A DNA stretch of 23,871 bases from Pseudomonadota bacterium (GCA_947454665.1 CANGMU010000007.1:1-23871); one strand, 5' to 3'. Shown: positions 1 to 7,226, counted from the stretch's first letter. The notes: a model not told the origin generated them from the letters alone. Numbers and translations are program-made.

Positions 1-851
1 AGCATCACCGGGCGGCCGATCTTCTTCGAGAACAGGGCCGGCAGGGCCTGGATCGGATAGGCACCGCCTTTCGACCCGAAGCCACCGCCGCAGTATTCGG
101 CGATCAGCACCAGGTCCGTCGGCGGGATGCCGATCATCTGCGCGAGCGCCGGATGCACAAAGCTCTGGCTCTGGGACGACACGTGCGCGAAGCACTTGCC
201 GTTCTCCCAATAGGCCATCGCCGTGCGCGGCTCGAGGCTGTGGTGCGAATTGCTGGCGTGGACGAAGGTTTCCTCGAGCACCAGCTTGCACTTAGCAAAC
301 GTGGCGTCGATATCGCCGTAGGTCCATTCCTGCGCCGGCTTGCCCATGGGCATGCGGCCGGGCGCGGCCTTGGCGAAATCCTCGCGCGTCCACTTGAGCG
401 TGTCGAACTTCACGCCCATCGCGCCGATGTTGCCGTCTTCCCGGGCATTCGGGCGATCGGGGTGGAGGCTCGCCAGCGGATCGACGTGGAACGGCAGCGG
501 CTCCCAGTCGATGCGGATCTTCTCGATCGCATCCTGGGCCGTCGTCTCGTCTTCGGCGGCCAGCATCAGGATCGGCGCGCCGACGTACATCGGCTCGTTG
601 GTCAGGAACGGCGGCTCCGGCGCGGGCGGGTTCTTCACCTCGTCCGCGGTGAGGATGCCCACGACGCCGGGGACCTTGAGGGCCTCGCTGGCATCGATGT
701 GCTTCACGCGCGCGTGCGGATAGGGCGACGAGAGGAAGCGCGCGAAGACCATGCCGGGGACGCGGAAGTCTTCGGCGTACTTCGCTTCGCCCGTGACCTT
801 GGCGACCACGTCATGCGGGATGAAATCCTTGCCGAGGTGCTTAGGCGCCAT
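1..851 (-). CDS. Molybdopterin-binding large subunit of a xanthine dehydrogenase-family hydroxylase (partial, C-terminus off window)
   Basis: This is the catalytic subunit of a molybdenum hydroxylase, which would hydroxylate an aldehyde or heteroaromatic substrate with water-derived oxygen. I translated it from the ATG at 851; 283 codons are visible before the left edge, and the family is usually 700-780 residues, so well over half is missing. The N-terminal aldehyde oxidase a/b hammerhead lies at about residues 12-125. A canonical family segment HSLEPRTAMA lies near 204-213, and the molybdopterin-contacting motif GGGFGSKG at 255-262. There is no signal peptide. Its start overlaps the end of the upstream [2Fe-2S] subunit by 11 bases, so the two are translationally coupled. 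The catalytic Glu would lie in the missing part. A FAD subunit may follow beyond the edge but cannot be seen. The substrate is unknown. Confidence 0.93.
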   Translation of the reverse strand, partial: MAPKHLGKDFIPHDVVAKVTGEAKYAEDFRVPGMVFARFLSSPYPHARVKHIDASEALKVPGVVGILTADEVKNPPAPEPPFLTNEPMYVGAPILMLAAEDETTAQDAIEKIRIDWEPLPFHVDPLASLHPDRPNAREDGNIGAMGVKFDTLKWTREDFAKAAPGRMPMGKPAQEWTYGDIDATFAKCKLVLEETFVHASNSHHSLEPRTAMAYWENGKCFAHVSSQSQSFVHPALAQMIGIPPTDLVLIAEYCGGGFGSKGGAYPIQALPALFSKKIGRPVM

Positions 852-1473
852 GGTGGATCTCCGCGTGGTTGCCGCAGGCGCGCATCACACCGTTGAGATA
901 GTTGTCATAGGCGGCGCAGCGGCAGAGGTTGCCCGATAGCGCATGGCGCGCTTCATCGCGCGTTGGCTTCGGGTTGCGCTTGAGCAGCGCCACCGTCGCG
1001 ACCACCTGGCCCGGCGTGCAGAAGCCGCACTGCGGGGCCAGTTCCTCCACAAAGGCCTTCTGCACCGGATGCAGCTCGCCGTTCGGCCCGCGCAGGCCTT
1101 CGATCGTCACGACCTTGCGGCCGCGCACGGCATGCGTGAGCGTGGAGCAGGAGTAATAGGTGACGTCATCCATCATCACCGTGCAGGCACCGCATTCAGC
1201 GCGGTCGCAGCCGAGCTTCGTGCCGGTGAGGCCGAGCTTGTAGCGCAGCGTCATCGCCAGGGTTTCCTGCGGCAGCACGTCCACGCGGCGGACCTGCCCG
1301 TTCACGTCGAGCGACACCAGCCGCTCCACGCTGCCGGCCACCGCCGCACGGCGTGAGGCACAGCCAGCCATGCTGCCCATTGCGACGGCCGCTGAGGCCA
1401 CCGCCCCGGAAGCGATCACACGCTTGATGAATTCGCGGCGCGAATAGCGCTGCGCGTCGTCTTCGAGAGTCAT
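841..1473 (-). CDS. [2Fe-2S]-binding small subunit of a molybdenum hydroxylase, with Tat signal
   Basis: Electron-transfer subunit of the hydroxylase whose large subunit follows. The 210-residue protein has a plant-type ferredoxin cluster at Cys89, Cys94, Cys97 and Cys109 (C-x4-C-x2-C-x11-C). The second cluster is at Cys149, Cys152, Cys184 and Cys186 (CGFC and CRC), as in CoxS/PaoA proteins. The start is the ATG at 1473, preceded by a GGGGA stretch; a longer reading frame to 1614 adds only sequence upstream of the Tat signal. Residues 11-17 read SRREFIK, a twin-arginine motif, followed by an Ala-rich hydrophobic stretch and MAGC at 35-38, which resembles a lipobox. The complex is therefore probably exported folded by Tat, with the signal-less large subunit carried along, as known for PaoABC. 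Possible lipid anchoring at Cys38 is inference. Confidence 0.93.
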   Translation of the reverse strand: MTLEDDAQRYSRREFIKRVIASGAVASAAVAMGSMAGCASRRAAVAGSVERLVSLDVNGQVRRVDVLPQETLAMTLRYKLGLTGTKLGCDRAECGACTVMMDDVTYYSCSTLTHAVRGRKVVTIEGLRGPNGELHPVQKAFVEELAPQCGFCTPGQVVATVALLKRNPKPTRDEARHALSGNLCRCAAYDNYLNGVMRACGNHAEIHHGA

Positions 1474-1534
1474 GCCATTCCCCGCGATCCGCGACGGCTT
1501 ATAAATGTTGGTGCGACGGAGACTACGCGGCCCG

Positions 1535-2797
1535 TCAAGGGCCGGCAACCTGTCGGAGGGCCCCATAGATCGACTTGCCGCCGGCGTTGCGGGCGACCAG
1601 GGAACCGGAGGCATCGGTTCCCGGCAGCCAGGGCCGCTGGATCATGCCGACGACGATCAGGTGGTTCACCGGGTCGATCCAGAAATAGGTGCCGTAGATC
1701 CCCGACCAATAGAACGTGCCGGCGGGCCAGGGTTCGCCGGTCTGCGCCGGGGCCCCTGCGATCGCGAAGTCCAGCCCGAAGGTCGTGCCGGGCCCTGCGA
1801 AACCCACGTTCACGCCGGGCGGCAGCATGTTCTCGTGCATCAGTTTGACAGTCGCCGGCTTGAGCAGCCGCACGCCATCGAGCTGCCCCCCGTTCACGAT
1901 CATCTGGCAGAAACGCGCGTAATCCAGCGCGGTCGAATACAGCGCAGCACCCGGCGACGGCAGGCGGGGCACGTCGCGCGCAACGGCGTCGCGGCCCCCG
2001 GCGGGCAGGGACGGAACGAGCTTGCCGGATGCATCGGGCGCATGCGGCAGGGCCAGGCGCTCGCGCGCCGCGCCGGTCACGGCAAAGCCGCTGTCCTTCA
2101 TCTTCAGCGGCAGGAGAACCTTGCTGCGGATGTACTCCGCATAAGGCATGCCGGAGAGCTTCTCGACGATATAGCCCTGGATGTCGACGCTAACGCTGTA
2201 TTCCCAGGCGCTGCCAGGCGCGTGCTTCAACGGCAGCTGCGACAGCTTGCCGATCATGCCGGCAAGGCTGCTGTCCGGGTCCGTGAGCCCGGCGGCACGC
2301 ACGAGCCGGTCGGCTGGCGCATCGGCGAACACGCCATAGGTGAAGCCCGCGCTGTGGCTCATGAGTTCGCGCATCGTCGGCTGGTGCGGCGGCGTCACGA
2401 GGCGACCATCGGCCGCCAGCACCTTCAGGTTCGCCAGCTGCGGGACATGTTTCGCGACCGGGTCGTCGAGCTGCCACAGGCCCTGCTCATACAACATCAT
2501 CATCGCGACGCCGGTGACCGGCTTCGTCATCGACGCGACGGCCATCACCGAATCCACGCGCATCGGCAGCTTCCGTTCCGCGTCAGCGAAGCCATAGGCG
2601 TCGCGCACCACCGGCTTGCCGTCCTGCAGGACCAGCGTGACGATGCCGGCCGCATCGCCCTTGTCGACCACGGCATGGGTCTCGGCCTTGATGGCTGCGA
2701 CACCCGCCGCCGTGAAGCGCCCGGGGCCGGCGGCCTGCGCCGTGAGGGCCGCCAGACAGGACAGCACTGCGATGGAAATGCCGAGATGCAGGCGCAT
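1535..2797 (-). CDS. Secreted serine hydrolase, class C beta-lactamase/esterase family
   Basis: A 420-residue protein of the Beta-lactamase (PF00144) fold, a family of esterases, D-amino-acid amidases and penicillin-binding-like enzymes. An N-terminal signal peptide (about residues 1-22, cleavage after AQA) places it in the periplasm. The nucleophile motif SMTK lies at 89-92 (Ser89, Lys92) and the Tyr motif YSV at 200-202, as in EstB-type esterases rather than the YxN of true AmpC. A C-terminal GIYGTYFWIDP stretch is typical of this family. The ATG at 2797 has a GGGGG-rich Shine-Dalgarno. The molybdenum hydroxylase subunits follow 61 bases downstream on the same strand, so they may be co-transcribed. 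An esterase or lactonase supplying or using the hydroxylase substrate is plausible but unproven. True beta-lactamase activity is unlikely. Confidence 0.9.
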   Translation of the reverse strand: MRLHLGISIAVLSCLAALTAQAAGPGRFTAAGVAAIKAETHAVVDKGDAAGIVTLVLQDGKPVVRDAYGFADAERKLPMRVDSVMAVASMTKPVTGVAMMMLYEQGLWQLDDPVAKHVPQLANLKVLAADGRLVTPPHQPTMRELMSHSAGFTYGVFADAPADRLVRAAGLTDPDSSLAGMIGKLSQLPLKHAPGSAWEYSVSVDIQGYIVEKLSGMPYAEYIRSKVLLPLKMKDSGFAVTGAARERLALPHAPDASGKLVPSLPAGGRDAVARDVPRLPSPGAALYSTALDYARFCQMIVNGGQLDGVRLLKPATVKLMHENMLPPGVNVGFAGPGTTFGLDFAIAGAPAQTGEPWPAGTFYWSGIYGTYFWIDPVNHLIVVGMIQRPWLPGTDASGSLVARNAGGKSIYGALRQVAGP

Positions 2798-2845
2798 GGA
2801 ACCCCCTGAAGCATGTTGTTTTCACGCATGGTACAACGGCTGCGC
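2798..2845. promoter_or_regulatory. Short divergent promoter region with a small inverted repeat
   Basis: Only 48 bases separate the divergent start codons of the serine hydrolase and the YheU gene, so both promoters must lie here or inside the coding ends. An inverted repeat GTTGT (2815-2819) / ACAAC (2833-2837) with a 13-base spacer could be an operator. I see no convincing -35/-10 pair on either strand. Confidence 0.25.
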
Positions 2846-3079
2846 ATGGACACGGACCTGACCGACAGCGAACCCATCGAGATCCCGGCCGACAGCCTTT
2901 CGGACGAGGCGCTGCGTGGCGTGGTGGAATCCTTCGTACTGCGCGAAGGCACGGACTATGGTCCGCGCGAATGGACGCTCGACGAGAAGGTGGACCAGGT
3001 GATGGCGCAGATCCGGCGTGGTGAAGCCCGCATCCTGTTCGACCCGGCCACCGAGAGCGTCACCTTACTGACCCGCTGA
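2846..3079 (+). CDS. yheU: YheU family protein (UPF0270)
   Basis: A 77-residue protein of the UPF0270/YheU family, widespread in gammaproteobacteria and of unknown molecular function. The diagnostic segment ESFVLREGTDYG is present, followed by a charged LDEKVDQV helix and a GEARILFDP strand, in the same order as in Escherichia coli YheU. Family members are about 70-80 residues long, so the ATG at 2846 fits; in-frame ATGs at 2813 and 2828 would add a tail not seen in the family. No clear Shine-Dalgarno decides between them. It lies only 14 bases upstream of a molybdenum hydroxylase gene on the same strand and may be co-transcribed with it, which is not its usual neighbourhood. Confidence 0.88.
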   Translation: MDTDLTDSEPIEIPADSLSDEALRGVVESFVLREGTDYGPREWTLDEKVDQVMAQIRRGEARILFDPATESVTLLTR

Positions 3080-3093
3080 CAGGGCGAGGCAAC

Positions 3094-3597
3094 ATGGCAC
3101 TGAGCATTACTGTCAACGCCGAGCGGCGTGAGATTTCCGCTACCCCGGATACGCCGCTGCTTTATGTGCTGACCAATGAACTGAAGCTCACCGGACCCCG
3201 TTTCGGCTGTGGCCTTGCCCAGTGTGGGTCCTGCTCGGTCCTGGTGGATGGGGTGGAACGGCGCGCCTGTGTCACACCCGTTGCCGCGGTGGCAGGCCGC
3301 GCCATCACCACGCTGGAAGGTCTGCCGGCCTGGCACGCGGGGCAAACGGGCGCCAAAACGCCCCCTGCGATGCATCCCCTGCAACAGGCGCTGATCGACG
3401 AGCAGGCCCTGCAATGCGGGTATTGCTACAACGGCATGATCATCAAGGGCGCGGAACTGCTTTCGAAGACGCCGGACCCTACGGACGCACAGATCCGCAA
3501 GGCGATGAACGGCCATCTCTGCCGCTGCGGAACCTATCCGCGGATCATCAAGGCCATCCATCGGGCAGCCCGGTTGATGGCGGGGCAGCGGACATGA
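3094..3597 (+). CDS. [2Fe-2S]-binding small subunit of a NicA/IorA-type molybdenum hydroxylase
   Basis: Electron-transfer subunit (167 residues) of a two-component molybdenum hydroxylase of the nicotinate dehydrogenase / isoquinoline 1-oxidoreductase type. The ferredoxin-like domain carries Cys39, Cys44, Cys47 and Cys59, and the helical second domain Cys108, Cys111, Cys143 and Cys145 (CGYC and CRC). Unlike the other small subunit in this window it has no signal peptide. The ATG at 3094 follows an AGGGCGAGG-like Shine-Dalgarno. Its last codons overlap the start of the large subunit (ATGA), which indicates translational coupling. There is no separate FAD gene in the operon, which fits the NicAB/IorAB subgroup whose electrons go to a cytochrome or another acceptor instead of NAD. 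Confidence 0.93.
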   Translation: MALSITVNAERREISATPDTPLLYVLTNELKLTGPRFGCGLAQCGSCSVLVDGVERRACVTPVAAVAGRAITTLEGLPAWHAGQTGAKTPPAMHPLQQALIDEQALQCGYCYNGMIIKGAELLSKTPDPTDAQIRKAMNGHLCRCGTYPRIIKAIHRAARLMAGQRT

Positions 3598-5798
3598 TCG
3601 CCCCCACCGAAATGCTGCTGCCGCGCAGGGACCTGCTGAAACTGGGCGGCGCCCTGCTGATTGCCTTTCCCTTGATCGGGCGTGCCGCGGACCAGTCGGG
3701 ACCGCCCGATGCGAAGCAGATCGACACCTGGCTCGCGATCCACTCCGACAACACCGCGACGCTGTACATCGGCTTCGTCGAACTCGGACAAGGCAGCTCG
3801 ACGGGCCTCGCACAGGTGGCTGCGGAAGAGCTCGATCTCGGGATGGACCAGATCACCGTGGCGCCCGTGGATACGCAACGTTCACCCAACCAGGGCGGCA
3901 CCTATTCCAGCGCAGCGATCCAGCGTGGTCGTCCGCAGGTCGCCCTGGCGGCTGCCGAAGCACGCGCCGCGCTGATGTCCCTCGCCGCCGAGCGCCTTGG
4001 CGCGCCGGTCACACAACTGAGGGTGGAGCGCGGGCGCATCGCAGCGGAAGGCTCAGCGGCAACCGTGACCTACGGCGAACTGCTCGGGAACCGGCCCTTC
4101 TCACTGCCGTTCAGCGGACAGGCCAGGACAAAGCCCGAATCCCAATACCGACTGGTGGGCCACCCCGTGCCACGGCGCGACCTGCCCGCCAAGGTGCTCG
4201 GCGTCCATCGATACATCCAGCACCATCGCTTGCCGGGAATGCTGCACGGTCGCGTGGTGCGTCCACGCGGACAGGCGGCTTACGGGGCTGGCGCCCGCAT
4301 CCTGTCGATCGACGAAACCTCGATCCGGCACCTGCAAGGCGTGCGCGTGCTGCGCCGTGGTGATTTCCTGGGTGTCGTGGCGGCAGACGAGTGGCTGGCC
4401 GTGCAGGCTGCCCAGGCCCTGCGCGTAATCTGGGAAAAGCCACCCGCCCTGCCCGGACAGGAAGGCCTGCATGCGCAGATGCGCGCTGCAAAGACAGATG
4501 ACCGCGTGGCGCTGGAGCGCGGCGCCCTCGACGCCGGCTTCCGGGACGCGGTGCATGTGCGGACCCAAGCCTGCCTGGGCCCCTATCAGGCGCATGCCTC
4601 CTTCGCGCCGCATTGCGCGCTGGCGGACGTGAAGCCCGATGCGGCCGTCGTGATCGCCTCGACGCAGGACGTCTTTGGCCTGCGACGCAGCCTTGCGCCG
4701 CTGCTGGGTCTGGCGCAGGAGCAGATCCGCGTGCAGTACGCCGAAGGCGCCGGGACCTATGGCCACAGCTGCTATGACGACGCCGCGCAGGCCGCGGCCC
4801 TGCTGTCGCAGTTGGCGGGCGCGCCGGTGCGCTGCCAGTTCATGCGCTGGGACGAACACGGCTGGGACACCTACGGACCGGCCCATGTCGGTGAAGTGCG
4901 GGCTGCCGTGACCGCCGAGGGCAAGCTGTGTGCCTACGAGTACCACGGCTGGCAACACGGCTGGAGCCTCGTGGAAACCAGCGCTCAACTCACGGGCACG
5001 GCGGCTGCGCCGTGGCCCGCGTCGGGTCCGCAGGGCGTGAATCCGCTGGATGCGGGCGGCATGTATGACATCCCGAACGTGAAACTGGTGAACCACTGGT
5101 TGCCCGCCCTCGACTATCTGCGGGGCGCCTGGCTGCGATCACCGCTGGACCTCTCCTTCTCGTTCGCGTCCGAACAGGTCATGGACGCGCTCGCGCACGC
5201 GGCGGGACTGGATCCGCTCGAATTCAGGCGCAGGAATATCCGCGATGCCCGCTGGCTGGGCGTGCTGGATGCCGTGGCCAAGGCGGCGGACTGGACACCG
5301 CGTGTCGTCGGTCCGCGAAGCAAATCCCGAGGCAAAGTGCTGCACGGCAGAGGACTGGGGCTCGGCACGCATCTGGTTTCGCATGGTGCCGCGGTGGCGG
5401 ACATCGAAGTTGACCCTGCGACGGGCCGGGTCCGGATCACGCAGCTCTGGGGTGCGATCGACGCGGGCTTCATCGTCAATCCGGCCAACGTGGAGAGCCA
5501 GATCATCGGCCAGCTGGTGCAGACCGCCAGCCGCATGCTGCTCGAAGAAGTGACGCTCGACGGCGGGCGTGTACAGAGCCTGGATTGGAGCAGTTATCCG
5601 ATCCTGCGCTTCGAGGACTGCCCGGAGGTCACGCCCGTCATCGTGCAACGTCCCGGCGAACGCTCGACCGGTGCGGGCGAGGAAACCATGGCCGCGGCGG
5701 CCGGTGCGATCGCCAATGCCTTCTTCGATGCCACGGGTGTTCGGCTCGACCGGTATCCGATGACGCCGGAGCGCGTGCGCAAGGCACTCCACGCGTGA
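3594..5798 (+). CDS. Molybdopterin-binding large subunit, NicB/IorB-type hydroxylase, with Tat-like signal
   Basis: A 734-residue catalytic subunit. The N-terminus has a twin-arginine motif PRRDLLKL at 10-17 followed by a hydrophobic stretch, so the enzyme is probably exported or membrane-targeted with its small subunit. Family landmarks are VELGQGSSTG (62-71), QGGTYSS (100-106), QAHASFAPHCALAD (332-345, matching the HASxxPxCA form of NicB-like proteins), GAGTYGHS (385-392) and STGAGEE (691-697), whose Glu at about 696 is the expected catalytic base. The start at 3594 overlaps the upstream stop; a longer frame beginning at 3222 is a shadow of the small subunit gene. Biochemically known NicB carries fused cytochrome c domains; here they are absent, so a separate electron acceptor is needed. 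The substrate is probably an N-heteroaromatic or aldehyde, but this is inference. Confidence 0.92.
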   Translation: MIAPTEMLLPRRDLLKLGGALLIAFPLIGRAADQSGPPDAKQIDTWLAIHSDNTATLYIGFVELGQGSSTGLAQVAAEELDLGMDQITVAPVDTQRSPNQGGTYSSAAIQRGRPQVALAAAEARAALMSLAAERLGAPVTQLRVERGRIAAEGSAATVTYGELLGNRPFSLPFSGQARTKPESQYRLVGHPVPRRDLPAKVLGVHRYIQHHRLPGMLHGRVVRPRGQAAYGAGARILSIDETSIRHLQGVRVLRRGDFLGVVAADEWLAVQAAQALRVIWEKPPALPGQEGLHAQMRAAKTDDRVALERGALDAGFRDAVHVRTQACLGPYQAHASFAPHCALADVKPDAAVVIASTQDVFGLRRSLAPLLGLAQEQIRVQYAEGAGTYGHSCYDDAAQAAALLSQLAGAPVRCQFMRWDEHGWDTYGPAHVGEVRAAVTAEGKLCAYEYHGWQHGWSLVETSAQLTGTAAAPWPASGPQGVNPLDAGGMYDIPNVKLVNHWLPALDYLRGAWLRSPLDLSFSFASEQVMDALAHAAGLDPLEFRRRNIRDARWLGVLDAVAKAADWTPRVVGPRSKSRGKVLHGRGLGLGTHLVSHGAAVADIEVDPATGRVRITQLWGAIDAGFIVNPANVESQIIGQLVQTASRMLLEEVTLDGGRVQSLDWSSYPILRFEDCPEVTPVIVQRPGERSTGAGEETMAAAAGAIANAFFDATGVRLDRYPMTPERVRKALHA

Positions 5799-5842
5799 GT
5801 TGGTTCACGGTCCGTTCATGCAGGCGGCGTAATCTCGGATCC

Positions 5843-5933
5843 AAGGCCCCAGCCTGCCAACAAACGGACTCCCATCGGCCCCTTAGCGACTTCCGATTGG
5901 ATTTGAGTTCCGGCAGGCGGGGCCTTTTTCTTT
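5843..5933 (+). terminator. Long imperfect hairpin with T-tract: terminator of the hydroxylase operon or a small structured RNA
   Basis: The outer stem pairs 5843-5858 (AAGGCCCC, bulged A, GCCTGCC) with 5912-5926 (GGCAGGC, GGGGCCTT). Inside, 5866-5871 pairs with 5905-5911 and 5872-5878 with 5893-5900, each with one bulged base, around a 14-base loop. A run of five T, then C and three T, follows. The size of about 84 bases and the nested stems exceed a simple terminator. It lies between convergent genes. A TAATCT at 5830-5835 could be a -10 box placing a transcript start right at the hairpin, but no good -35 is seen. Confidence 0.65.
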
Positions 5934-5945
5934 GCCGGCGCAGAA

Positions 5946-6857
5946 CTAGAGCCTGCGCTTCACCACCCGTCCGGGCCGCAGCGAATAGCGCGTCAGCGCA
6001 TCCTGCACTTCGATCTCCACCTCGCGATTGCGGCCGCCGTACACCTGCTCCTTGAGCCAGGGCGCTTCCGCCGCGGCGGCATCGCGATCCAGCGTGCGAT
6101 GCCAGCAGCGCTTGCCGGCATCCCAGCGGTAACCGCGCGCCTTCAGCAGGTCCTTCGTGTCGAAGGGCGAATCCAGCGCCCAGATGCGATAACTGGCCTC
6201 GACGCCGGACGCCAGCACCTGCTGCCACGCGGGGGCTCCGGACTTGGGCAGCGGCCGGCGCAGCACCTCGATCAGCGCGCGGCAATCGATCTCGCTGCGA
6301 TGGCCCTCGTAGAAGAAGCCGAACCGGTTGGCGAGGTATTCCAGCTTCCTGCCGGAGAAGCCTTCCTGCGCCCAGGGCATTTCATTCAGCGAACAGACCC
6401 AGGGCAGCGTCTCGAAAATCGGCAGGCGTCGCTCGATGAAGGGTCGGTCGAAGCCGGCGTTGTGCGCGACGATCCACTTCGCGCCTGCGCAGAATTGGCG
6501 GACGGCCTCGTCGTCGATCCGCTGACCCACGACCATCGCATCCGTGATGCCGTGGATCGCAGTGGTCTCCGCCGGAATGGGCATGCCCGGATCTTCCAGG
6601 CTGTCGTACACGTCCGCGATGCGGACGATGTGTCCGGTGGCCGGATCGAAATCGAAAGCGACCAGGCCCAGCTCGATGACCGCATCGCCCGCCAGGTCGG
6701 TGCCGGTGGTCTCGACGTCGAGCGCGATCGCGCGCTCCAGCGGCGCGCCGTTTGCGCCACCGAATTCATCCAGTGGCTGCAGGCGACGCAACACACGATA
6801 AGCGTCTGAGGATTCCAGCAGCCGGGCGGCCGCTTCGAGTGCATCGGTATCGGTCAT
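5946..6857 (-). CDS. DnaQ-like 3'-5' exonuclease with extra C-terminal domain
   Basis: A 303-residue DEDDh exonuclease of the RNase T / DNA polymerase III epsilon superfamily. The catalytic residues are visible: Asp47 and Glu49 in ALDVETTG, Asp137 in AHNAGFDRPF, and His186 with Asp191 in HRSEID. The exonuclease domain spans about 41-200. An additional module at about 220-275 contains PFDTKDLLKARGYRWD and CWHRTL, similar to the short ARWD-type modules (DUF5710-like) attached to nucleic acid enzymes. It is therefore not a replicative epsilon subunit but a stand-alone exonuclease, perhaps for repair or RNA trimming. The start ATG at 6857 overlaps the stop of the upstream Cys-cluster gene (ATGA). 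Substrate preference cannot be read from the sequence. Confidence 0.9.
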   Translation of the reverse strand: MTDTDALEAAARLLESSDAYRVLRRLQPLDEFGGANGAPLERAIALDVETTGTDLAGDAVIELGLVAFDFDPATGHIVRIADVYDSLEDPGMPIPAETTAIHGITDAMVVGQRIDDEAVRQFCAGAKWIVAHNAGFDRPFIERRLPIFETLPWVCSLNEMPWAQEGFSGRKLEYLANRFGFFYEGHRSEIDCRALIEVLRRPLPKSGAPAWQQVLASGVEASYRIWALDSPFDTKDLLKARGYRWDAGKRCWHRTLDRDAAAAEAPWLKEQVYGGRNREVEIEVQDALTRYSLRPGRVVKRRL

Positions 6858-7141
6858 GGCTGTGTCTCGGCTTCAAGCCGTGAAAGGTGATTCAAGGCGA
6901 ACTCGCGATCCTCGCCGCACATATGCGGTCGGGCCTGCAGACTGCCACAGACGCGCGGACGGTCCGGATGTCCGAAAATCGCACATCGGAAATCCACCAT
7001 GAGATGGATGCAGGGCACACCGGCTGGCTTTCCGAAAGGCATGCCCGGGATGGGGCTCGAGATGGACGGCGCAATACAACAGGCACCGCAGGCGCTGCGG
7101 CAGACCATCGACTTTTCACCCTCGCGCGGCATCGCTGCCAT
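6854..7141 (-). CDS. YkgJ family cysteine cluster protein
   Basis: A 95-residue protein rich in cysteines: Cys14, Cys18, Cys21 and Cys22 (C-x3-C-x2-CC), then Cys44, Cys53, Cys65 and Cys75. This is the pattern of the YkgJ / CxxCxxCC family, thought to chelate zinc or an iron-sulfur cluster. No catalytic role is established for the family. I chose the ATG at 7141 because a GGGAAA Shine-Dalgarno lies about 6 bases before it; the frame continues upstream to 7216 without good support, and an ATG at 7132 is also possible. It overlaps the exonuclease start by four bases, so the two are co-translated. The metal bound is unknown. Confidence 0.85.
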   Translation of the reverse strand: MAAMPREGEKSMVCRSACGACCIAPSISSPIPGMPFGKPAGVPCIHLMVDFRCAIFGHPDRPRVCGSLQARPHMCGEDREFALNHLSRLEAETQP

Positions 7142-7226
7142 TACGGCTTTCCCTGCTGGATTTTCGGTCTTGCTGATGCCAAAGTCCCCGCCGGTAACCC
7201 CTGCCGGGGCAGTCAAGGATACTTAA
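7142..7226. promoter_or_regulatory. Divergent promoter region between the Cys-cluster gene and the dioxygenase
   Basis: These 85 bases separate two divergent start codons. On the plus strand an AAGGA Shine-Dalgarno at 7215-7219 sits 7 bases before the dioxygenase ATG. TTGCTG at 7170-7175 with GGTAAC at 7193-7198 (17-base spacer) is a weak promoter candidate. A CCCC-TGCC-GGGG mini-hairpin lies between them and the Shine-Dalgarno. No recognisable regulator site was found. Confidence 0.3.

Noticed and set aside
1535..2797. True AmpC beta-lactamase resistance gene
   Set aside because: The Tyr motif is YSV rather than YxN and the neighbourhood is metabolic, which fits an esterase-like family member better.
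4101..5096. Long antisense open frames opposite the hydroxylase large subunit and similar long frames elsewhere (for example 1505-2809, 7116-8333, 9473-10600 and 12607-14130)
   Set aside because: They are His/Arg/Ala-rich shadows typical of the opposite strand of GC-rich genes, with no domain motifs or start signals.
3222..5798. Longer 858-residue version of the molybdopterin subunit
   Set aside because: The extra N-terminal part is an out-of-frame reading of the Fe-S subunit gene; the start at 3594 with ATGA overlap and Tat-like signal is the coherent one.
5843..5926. tRNA-like gene
   Set aside because: The outer stem is far longer than an acceptor stem and there is no T-arm or anticodon arm pattern.
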